Source: DATIKM01 sp035477595
GTDB lineage: Bacteria; Armatimonadota; Chthonomonadetes; Chthonomonadales; CAJBBX01
Length of the DNA stretch: 24,640 nt
Reading direction: 5' to 3'
Assembly: GCA_035477595.1 (NCBI GenBank)
Contig: DATIKM010000054.1
Coordinates: 1-24,640 of the forward strand
Shown here: one piece after another, positions 19,787 through 24,640 of the stretch
How the letters are laid out: every line of letters starts with the position of its first letter
How positions within the stretch are numbered: position 1 is the first letter of the stretch
Program-made: the position numbers and the translations under genes
Notes under the pieces: model-generated
Database searches by the model: none
Told to the model about the DNA's origin: nothing
What the model saw: only the letters and a program-made list of their open reading frames with translations

Positions 19787-20272
19787 ATGCGACACCGTGT
19801 GTCCGGACGTAAGTTCAGCCTGCCGAGCGACCAGCGGCGTGCGCTCCTGAAGTCCCTGGTGCGCTCGCTGATTCGGCACGACAAGATCGTGACGACGGAG
19901 ACTCGGGCCAAGGAAGTGAAGCCCATCGCCGAGAAGCTGATCACCACCGCGAAGCAGCAGACAATGCATGCGCGCCGACAGGTGCGCCGCGTGTTGGACT
20001 CCAACGTCTCCGAGTTCGGGGTCGACGAAGCCACGGGGAAGCTGGCCCGAAGCCCCGAGTACGTGCTGCCGAGGCTGTTCGAGGTGATCGCGCCGCGCTA
20101 TGCCGACCGACAAGGCGGCTATACGCGGATCACTCGCTTGGGCGCTCGTCGCGGCGATGGTGCGCCCATGGTGGCGCTCGAACTGGTGGAGGGCATCGAC
20201 ATCGCGCCGGCGGCTGGCAAGGCCAAGCCGGTCGCAGCGAAGCGGCGTGGCCTGTTCGGTCGCAGGCGGTAG
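19787..20272 (+). CDS. rplQ: 50S ribosomal protein L17
   Basis: L17 lies near the exit tunnel and ends the alpha operon. The core is clear: MRHRVSGRKFSLPSDQRRAL, LVRSLIRHDKIVTTETRAKE, the AEKLITTAKQ helix, then RYADRQGGYTRITRLGARRG and APMVALELVEG. At 161 residues it exceeds the usual 115-130, through an inserted stretch after RRVLDSNVS (including VDEATGKLARSPEYVLPRLF, as in some families) and a basic, Ala/Lys-rich tail of about 20 residues. GGGAGG at 19771-19776 precedes the ATG. Confidence 0.95.
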   Translation: MRHRVSGRKFSLPSDQRRALLKSLVRSLIRHDKIVTTETRAKEVKPIAEKLITTAKQQTMHARRQVRRVLDSNVSEFGVDEATGKLARSPEYVLPRLFEVIAPRYADRQGGYTRITRLGARRGDGAPMVALELVEGIDIAPAAGKAKPVAAKRRGLFGRRR

Positions 20273-21053
20273 CACGAGCCGCCGTCCTGGCGCGGAGGAT
20301 GCGTCCGACAGGGCGCCCCTCCGCGGTTTCCGGCTCACCGTCGAGTACGATGGCACCGAGTATGCTGGATTTCAGTGGCAAGCGGAGCATCGCACCATTC
20401 AGGGCGAGCTGGAGGCTGCTGTCGGGCGGCTCGCGAAGGCGGAGGTGCGGGTAACTGGCGCTGGGCGGACGGATGCGGGCGTCCACGCGCTTGGGCAGGT
20501 GGTGAGCTTCCGGGCGGCAACCCGCATGCCGGCCGAGGCCTGGGCGCCAGCGATGAACGCGCTGTTGCCCCGCGACATCGCGGTCGCGAGCGCGAGCGAG
20601 ACGGAGGACGGGTTCAGCGCGAGGTATAGCGCACGCTCGAGGGTCTACGTCTACCTGCTGCTGAACAGGCCGACGCGAGGGGCCTTGCTGGACCGGTACT
20701 GCTGGCACTGGCGAGACCCGCTCGACGTTGACGCGATGCGGGAGGCTGGCCGAAGGCTGCTGGGGACACACGACTTTGCTGCATGGGCAAACAGCAGCGA
20801 TGAGGTGCGGTCCACGGTGCGAACGATGGTGCGGTGTGCGGTAAGACCCGTGGGACGCTTCGTAGTGGTGATGGTGGAGGCGAACGCGTTCCTGTATGGG
20901 ATGGTGCGCAACATCGTGGGCACCATGGTGGCTGTGGGCCGCGGCAGGCTGACGCCGGACGACATGGAGCGCATCACAGCTTCGCGGCGCCGCTCTGAGG
21001 CTGGGGCGTGCGCTCCCGCCCGGGGGCTGTGCCTCCTGCGGGTTCGCTACTGA
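20247..21053 (+). CDS. truA: tRNA pseudouridine synthase A (start uncertain)
   Basis: TruA makes pseudouridine at positions 38-40 of tRNA anticodon arms. The catalytic motif GAGRTDAGVHALGQVVSF holds the essential Asp. Other marks are LTVEYDGTEYAGFQWQ near the N-terminus, DGFSARYSARSRVYVYLL, HDFAAWANS, and VVMVEANAFLYGMVRNIVGT towards the end. The start is a problem: the conserved sequence begins about 20332, but the only in-frame start codon close by is GTG at 20247, inside rplQ, with no clear ribosome binding site. An ATG at 20299 preceded by GGAGG is in another frame. From the GTG the protein has 268 residues, within family range. Confidence 0.9.
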   Translation: MACSVAGGSTSRRPGAEDASDRAPLRGFRLTVEYDGTEYAGFQWQAEHRTIQGELEAAVGRLAKAEVRVTGAGRTDAGVHALGQVVSFRAATRMPAEAWAPAMNALLPRDIAVASASETEDGFSARYSARSRVYVYLLLNRPTRGALLDRYCWHWRDPLDVDAMREAGRRLLGTHDFAAWANSSDEVRSTVRTMVRCAVRPVGRFVVVMVEANAFLYGMVRNIVGTMVAVGRGRLTPDDMERITASRRRSEAGACAPARGLCLLRVRY

Positions 21054-21103
21054 CGCCGGGCGTTCGGCTGAAGCGCCGCCACGACAGAGGCGGCTGGAGA
21101 TGT

Positions 21104-21121
21104 CCCCCGCAGGTGCGGGGG
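21104..21121 (+). promoter_or_regulatory. GC-rich hairpin before the rplM ribosome binding site
   Basis: CCCCCGC (21104-21110) pairs perfectly with GCGGGGG (21115-21121) around AGGT. Three bases separate it from GGGAG (21125-21129), the rplM site. No T-run follows, so it is not a terminator. E. coli rplM-rpsI is known to be autogenously controlled through its leader; a comparable role here is inference. Confidence 0.45.
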
Positions 21122-21135
21122 TATGGGAGTGACGC

Positions 21136-21582
21136 ATGAAGACGGTCTATGCGAACGAACAGACGACGGTGCGCGCATGGCTCGTGGTGGACGCCGCCGG
21201 CCAGCCCATGGGGCGGATCGCCAGCGATGTGGCCCGCCTTCTGCGCGGCAAGCACAAGACCACGTTCACGCCGCATGTTGATACGGGCGACTTCGTCATC
21301 GTGGTGAACGCGAAGAAGGTGGTGCTCACCGGGCGCAAGTCGTCGGAGCCGCTCTACCGGCACTCCGGCTGGCCGGGGGGCCTGAAGACGATCTCCCGAG
21401 GCGCGGAACTGGCCCGCAAGCCGGCTGACGCGTTCCGGCGAGTGGTGCGCGGCATGATGCCGCACAACCGCCTCGGTGACCATATGATCCGCAAGCTGAA
21501 GGTTTACGCCGGTCCGGACCACCCGCACGCGGCTCAGAAGCCCGTTGTCTGGACGCCCGCGACCGTGACGCAAGGAGAGTAA
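21136..21582 (+). CDS. rplM: 50S ribosomal protein L13
   Basis: L13 is an early-assembly 50S protein. The 148-residue product has WLVVDAAGQPMGRIASDVAR, LLRGKHKTTFTPHVDTGDFV, the KVVLTGRKSSEPLYRHSGWP loop, AFRRVVRGMMPHNRLGDHMI and LKVYAGPDHPHAAQ. All are standard. GGGAG at 21125-21129 sets the ATG. It is followed by rpsI with three bases between stop and start, forming the usual two-gene L13-S9 unit. Confidence 0.97.
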   Translation: MKTVYANEQTTVRAWLVVDAAGQPMGRIASDVARLLRGKHKTTFTPHVDTGDFVIVVNAKKVVLTGRKSSEPLYRHSGWPGGLKTISRGAELARKPADAFRRVVRGMMPHNRLGDHMIRKLKVYAGPDHPHAAQKPVVWTPATVTQGE

Positions 21583-21585
21583 AGG

Positions 21586-21981
21586 GTGCTGAGCACAGTC
21601 CGCTACTACGGTACGGGGAAGCGTAAGAACGCCGTGGCGCGCGTCTGGATCGCGCCCGGCTCCGGCGAGCTGACGATCAACCGGCGCTCTGGCCCGAAGT
21701 ACCTCGGCCGGCTGGCGCTGGAGCGCATCATCCAGCAGCCGTTCGAAGTAACCGAGACCGTCGGCAAGTTCGACGTCTTCGCCCTCTGCGCAGGTGGGGG
21801 CATCAGCGGCCAGGCAGGCGCCATCCGCCACGGCATCAGCAAGGCGCTCCTGGAGGCCAACCCGGACCTCCGGCCGCGCCTGCGGAAGCTCGGGTTCCTG
21901 ACGCGCGACCCGCGGGTGAAAGAACGAAAGAAGTACGGTCGCAAGCGGGCTCGGCGGGGCTTCCAGTTCAGCAAGCGCTAG
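21586..21981 (+). CDS. rpsI: 30S ribosomal protein S9
   Basis: S9 lies in the 30S head; its C-terminal tail touches the P-site tRNA anticodon. The 131-residue product has VRYYGTGKRKNAVARVWIAP, ERIIQQPFEVTETVGKFDVF, GGGISGQAGAIRHGISKALL, LRKLGFLTRDPRVKERKKYG and the invariant end RRGFQFSKR. The start is GTG at 21586, with AAGGAG at 21572-21577 inside the end of rplM. Confidence 0.97.
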   Translation: MLSTVRYYGTGKRKNAVARVWIAPGSGELTINRRSGPKYLGRLALERIIQQPFEVTETVGKFDVFALCAGGGISGQAGAIRHGISKALLEANPDLRPRLRKLGFLTRDPRVKERKKYGRKRARRGFQFSKR

Positions 21982-21991
21982 GCGTCGTGTT

Positions 21992-22022
21992 GCCCGTCTT
22001 CCGTGGTCGTGGACGGGCTTTA
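21992..22022 (+). terminator. Probable transcription terminator after rpsI
   Basis: GCCCGTC (21992-21998) pairs with GACGGGC (22012-22018) over a 13-base loop and is followed by TTTAGGTCTTCT, a weak T-rich tail. It begins ten bases after the rpsI stop, where the ribosomal cluster ends. The tail is poorer than in a classical intrinsic terminator. Confidence 0.5.
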
Positions 22023-22030
22023 GGTCTTCT

Positions 22031-22066
22031 CGCGAAGGGGTGCGGCGCCTGCCGCACCCCTTCGCG
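22031..22066 (+). terminator. Very stable 16-bp hairpin after rpsI
   Basis: CGCGAAGGGGTGCGGC (22031-22046) pairs without mismatch with the bases at 22051-22066 around a GCCT loop. No T-run follows on either strand. It comes right after the weaker terminator, so the two may act as a tandem end to the ribosomal transcript or protect its 3' end. The rest of the gap to 22187 shows no gene and no clear promoter. Confidence 0.55.
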
Positions 22067-22187
22067 CGCTCGACGCCCGCAGGAGTGGATCGACACGCCG
22101 GCGAACTGCAGCAACGCGGCGCACAGCCGCGTCGCGGCCCGAGCGCAACCCGCGCGGGGACCGCAAACGACTGGGGGTATCTACGCG

Positions 22188-23597
22188 ATGGCAACGCTCT
22201 TCAGGATGCCGATGCTGGGCAACACGATGGAGGAGGGCACGATCGTCCAGTGGTTCAAGGGGGAGGGCGACCCGGTCAAGAAGGGCGAACCCCTGCTGGA
22301 GGTTATGTCGGACAAAGCCAACTTCGAGGTGGAGTCGCCCGAGGACGGCATCGTGCGCAAGCTTATGGCGGCAGCCGACGAGTCGGTGCCAGTGAACCAG
22401 GGGATCGCCATTCTGGGTTGGGCGGACGAGCCGATCGATGGTCTCCTCAGCGGCGACGGCGCTCCGGCTTCGCCCGCGTCTGCTGCGGAGGCACCTGTCG
22501 CCGCGCCTCCACCTGGCCTCTCGGTGGCCGCACCGGCGGTGCCCGCCGGCCCGGTTAGCGCCTCGCCCCGCGCTCGCAGGCTTGCCGATGAGCACGGCGT
22601 GGCAATCGGCGAGCTGGCCGGCCGTGGCACGGGCCCAGGCGGGCGCATAATCGAACGGGATGTGCTCGCGCTGGCGGCGGCCAGCAGTGAGCGAGCGCCC
22701 GGCGATGCCGGCGCCCGCGTGTCCCCGCTGGCTGCGCGGATTGCCACGGATCTGGGTATAGACGCGGCAAGCCTGGCCGCACCCGGCGAGCGCGTGACTG
22801 CCGATGACGTTCGCAAGGCGGCTGCCGGCGCCGAGCCGGTCCCGGCGCCAGCCCCGGCCCCGGCGGCGGCAGCCGCGCCCAAGGCGGCGGCGCTCGGCGA
22901 ACTGACCGTCGTAGACACGATCCCATTCCGCGGGATGCGGAAGATGGTCGCCGATACGGTGACCCGGTCACGCCAGACGGCTCCGCACATCGCCATCAAC
23001 ATGGAGGTCGATGTCACGGAGGCCATGGCCCTCCGCGAGCGCCTGATGCCTGAGGTGGAGAGCGCCTACAACACGAAGCTCACCTTTACGGATCTGCTGG
23101 TGAAGGCGGTCGGCAGGGCGCTGGTAGACCATCCGCTCTGCAACTCCGCCCTTGTTGGCGACGAGATCCGCGTCTACGGTGACCGCAACATCGGTGTGGC
23201 GGTGGCCACGGACACCGGGCTCGTCGTGCCGGTCATCCGCAAGGCCGACCAGAAGCCGTTGGGCACCGTGTCGGTGGAGCTGAAGGCGCTGGTGGAGCGG
23301 TGCCGGACCGGCAAGCAGACGCTGGAAGACCTGAGCGGCGGCACATTCACGATCACCAATCTGGGCATGTTCGGAGTCGACGCCTTCGACCCGATTCTGG
23401 TGCCGCCGCAGGCGTGCATCCTTGGCGTCTGTCGGATGGTCGACAAGCCGGTCGCCATCAACAAGGAAGTCGTCGTTCGGACGATGATGAACCTCTCGCT
23501 CTCGATCGACCATCGCGTGCTCGACGGCGTGCCGGCGGCTCGTTTGCTGCAGCGCGTGAAGGAGCTGGTGGAGAACCCGCTGCGGATCGTCCTGTGA
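22188..23597 (+). CDS. Dihydrolipoamide acyltransferase (E2) of a 2-oxoacid dehydrogenase complex
   Basis: E2 enzymes transfer an acyl group from lipoamide to CoA and form the core of pyruvate or branched-chain 2-oxoacid dehydrogenase complexes. The 469-residue product has one lipoyl domain (1 to about 80, lipoyl Lys43 in SDKANFE), an Ala/Pro linker, two peripheral-subunit-binding-like domains (about 124-163, SPRARRLADEHG; about 178-213, SPLAARIATDLG), a second Ala/Pro linker and the catalytic domain (about 245-469) with the SIDHRVLDG motif, His442 and Asp446. A single such binding domain is usual. The ATG at 22188 begins the lipoyl domain exactly; its ribosome binding site is weak. No E1 or E3 gene is next to it, so the substrate cannot be named. 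Confidence 0.93.
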   Translation: MATLFRMPMLGNTMEEGTIVQWFKGEGDPVKKGEPLLEVMSDKANFEVESPEDGIVRKLMAAADESVPVNQGIAILGWADEPIDGLLSGDGAPASPASAAEAPVAAPPPGLSVAAPAVPAGPVSASPRARRLADEHGVAIGELAGRGTGPGGRIIERDVLALAAASSERAPGDAGARVSPLAARIATDLGIDAASLAAPGERVTADDVRKAAAGAEPVPAPAPAPAAAAAPKAAALGELTVVDTIPFRGMRKMVADTVTRSRQTAPHIAINMEVDVTEAMALRERLMPEVESAYNTKLTFTDLLVKAVGRALVDHPLCNSALVGDEIRVYGDRNIGVAVATDTGLVVPVIRKADQKPLGTVSVELKALVERCRTGKQTLEDLSGGTFTITNLGMFGVDAFDPILVPPQACILGVCRMVDKPVAINKEVVVRTMMNLSLSIDHRVLDGVPAARLLQRVKELVENPLRIVL

Positions 23598-23676
23598 CGC
23601 GGTGGTCGGCTGCGCGAGCCGGTCTCGGCGCGAACGGGCGTAACGCGCGCGTGCGGCGTTTCGTCTAGAGGGTTGG

Positions 23677-23696
23677 CGGAGCGACGCATCGCTCCG
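23677..23696 (+). terminator. Hairpin downstream of the E2 gene
   Basis: CGGAGCGA (23677-23684) pairs with TCGCTCCG (23689-23696) around a CGCA loop, an 8-bp perfect stem, 79 bases after the E2 stop. No T-run follows. It may end or protect the E2 transcript, or belong to the leader of the next gene, which starts 53 bases later. The rest of 23598-23749 shows nothing firm. Confidence 0.4.
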
Positions 23697-23749
23697 GGAC
23701 GCCGCCTGGGAGCGGCATAGCGATCATCGTGTCGGGCGGGAGGAGATAG

Positions 23750-24595
23750 ATGACGAGGTCGATCCGGATGGCCGCGGCGCTCAGCCTGGCGCTGGTGGTG
23801 GCTGCGGCGCCCACCTGGGCGCAGCTGCGCGGCGGGCCGAACCGCAACGTCGGCATGCAGCGGCGGCAGGCGCAGCCGCCCCGCAACTTCGCGAGGGAGT
23901 TCCGCGATGTTGCAGAGCAGCTTGGCCGGAGGTTCGAGGCGAGGGTCATCGTGGAGCCGACGATCTTCGTGGCGGCCGCGCCCAGAGCGCCTCAGGATGC
24001 GTCGGACATCGAGGCAGGCCTCAACACCCTCGTGGGCCAGGCAAGGGGTCTCTCGTGGCGGCGGGTGTACCTGCCGAGGGCGTCCTCAGGAAGCGTTGCG
24101 CCCGACAGGCTGGCGGCTGCCCTGCGCGCGATGGAGGCTGTGGAGCAGTCCGGCGTCGTGGCCGTGAATCCGGCGACGAGGCGCGCCAGCAGCTTCGTCA
24201 GGGAGTTCCCGGTTGGCCAGCAGTTCACTCAGGATCTCGAGGCACAGCAGTACTCGACGACGCCGCTCTATGTGATCTTCGCCGCAACTGCCGCGGCCGA
24301 TGCCTCTCGTCTGCCTGCACAGCAACGGATGCTCGACTTACAGCGTCAGCAGATGGAGCTGATGATGCAGATGAGCCCTGAGCAGATGGCGGAAGCGGTC
24401 AACCAGGGCATGCAGATGTACATGTCGCTCGACCCGCAGGTGCGTCAGCAGATGATGGGCGGCATGATGCGGGCAGGTATGCAGATGTTCATGAACATGC
24501 CGCCGGAGCAGCGCCAGCGGCTCATCCAAGAGGCGATGGGCAGTATGCAGGGCATGTATGGCCCGGGCGGACCTGGCGGCCCCCCAGGGCGGTAG
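23750..24595 (+). CDS. Exported protein of unknown function with Met/Gln-rich C-terminal repeats
   Basis: I do not recognise this 281-residue protein as a named family. A signal peptide is clear: basic N-terminus, hydrophobic AAALSLALVVAAA, likely cut after Ala24 (TWA-Q). Residues of about 45-105 (FRDVAEQLGRRFEARVIVEP, then DIEAGLNTLVGQARGLSWRR) have the spacing of an STN/secretin-type short domain or a related periplasmic fold, a tentative reading. From residue 194 about 92 residues hold 20 methionines and many glutamines, arranged as three copies of a P-(E/Q)-x-R-like helix followed by MQMYM/MQMFM/MQGMY. A Gly/Pro-rich end follows. SPEQ and PPEQRQRL recall the LTxxQ motif of Spy/CpxP. GGGAGGAG at 23738-23745 sets the ATG. 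Nothing links it to the E2 gene except strand. Confidence 0.8.
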   Translation: MTRSIRMAAALSLALVVAAAPTWAQLRGGPNRNVGMQRRQAQPPRNFAREFRDVAEQLGRRFEARVIVEPTIFVAAAPRAPQDASDIEAGLNTLVGQARGLSWRRVYLPRASSGSVAPDRLAAALRAMEAVEQSGVVAVNPATRRASSFVREFPVGQQFTQDLEAQQYSTTPLYVIFAATAAADASRLPAQQRMLDLQRQQMELMMQMSPEQMAEAVNQGMQMYMSLDPQVRQQMMGGMMRAGMQMFMNMPPEQRQRLIQEAMGSMQGMYGPGGPGGPPGR

Positions 24596-24640
24596 ACTGA
24601 GGCCGGACCGACGCGTTCGCGGCGCCGCGGAACACGCAGC

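Noticed and set aside
21987..22187. In-frame upstream extension of the E2 gene
   Set aside because: The lipoyl domain starts exactly at the ATG at 22188. The upstream 67 codons have no family similarity and contain the two terminator-like hairpins.
24596..24640. Any feature in the final 45 bases
   Set aside because: GC-rich sequence after the last stop, with no T-run hairpin, start site or conserved motif.

Overview
The window is a high-GC bacterial chromosome segment. By eye it is well over 60% G+C, and G or C dominates third codon positions. Nearly all of it is the ribosomal protein super-cluster on the + strand. It starts in the last codons of tuf and runs through the S10 operon (rpsJ, rplC, rplD, rplW, rplB, rpsS, rplV, rpsC, rplP, rpmC, rpsQ), the spc operon (rplN, rplX, rplE, an inserted EF-G-like GTPase, rpsN, rpsH, rplF, rplR, rpsE, rpmD, rplO, secY), adk, map, infA and rpmJ, the alpha operon (rpsM, rpsK, rpsD, rpoA, rplQ), truA, and rplM-rpsI. 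Two further genes follow, also on the + strand: a 2-oxoacid dehydrogenase E2 acyltransferase and an exported Met/Gln-rich protein of unknown function. No tRNA, rRNA, CRISPR array or mobile element is visible, and no gene-free stretch exceeds about 210 bases.

The order tuf-S10-spc-adk-map-infA-rpmJ-alpha-truA-rplM-rpsI, with zinc-type S14, S4, L36 and adenylate kinase, is typical of Gram-positive-like and deep-branching lineages (Firmicutes, Chloroflexi, Deinococcus, Armatimonadota-like groups) rather than Proteobacteria. I cannot fix the phylum from sequence alone. An uncultured high-GC lineage near Armatimonadota or Chloroflexi is a guess. Starts are mixed: TTG for rplC, rpsC and rpsM; GTG for rpsN, map, rpsI and perhaps truA; otherwise ATG.

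The genes make ribosomes (S and L proteins), start translation (IF-1), process nascent proteins (methionine aminopeptidase), move them across the membrane (SecY), supply nucleotides (Adk), transcribe (RNA polymerase alpha) and modify tRNA (TruA). Stop/start overlaps (rplD/rplW, rplP/rpmC, rplN/rplX, rpsE/rpmD, map/infA, rplO/secY) indicate co-transcription and translational coupling.

Two things stand out. First, rpoA encodes a 536-residue alpha subunit, about 200 residues longer than usual. After the normal C-terminal domain come three more alpha-CTD-like modules, in near-identical tandem DNA repeats. They keep the fold pattern and the Arg265-equivalent but have lost most other UP-element-contacting residues. 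Second, a complete EF-G-like GTPase with altered G motifs sits inside the spc operon between rplE and rpsN. Secondary points are GC-rich stem-loops without U-tracts in most intergenic gaps, including one that may mask the ribosome binding site of rpsD; low-complexity tails on L22, L16, S3 and IF-1; and an E2 enzyme with two peripheral-subunit-binding domains.
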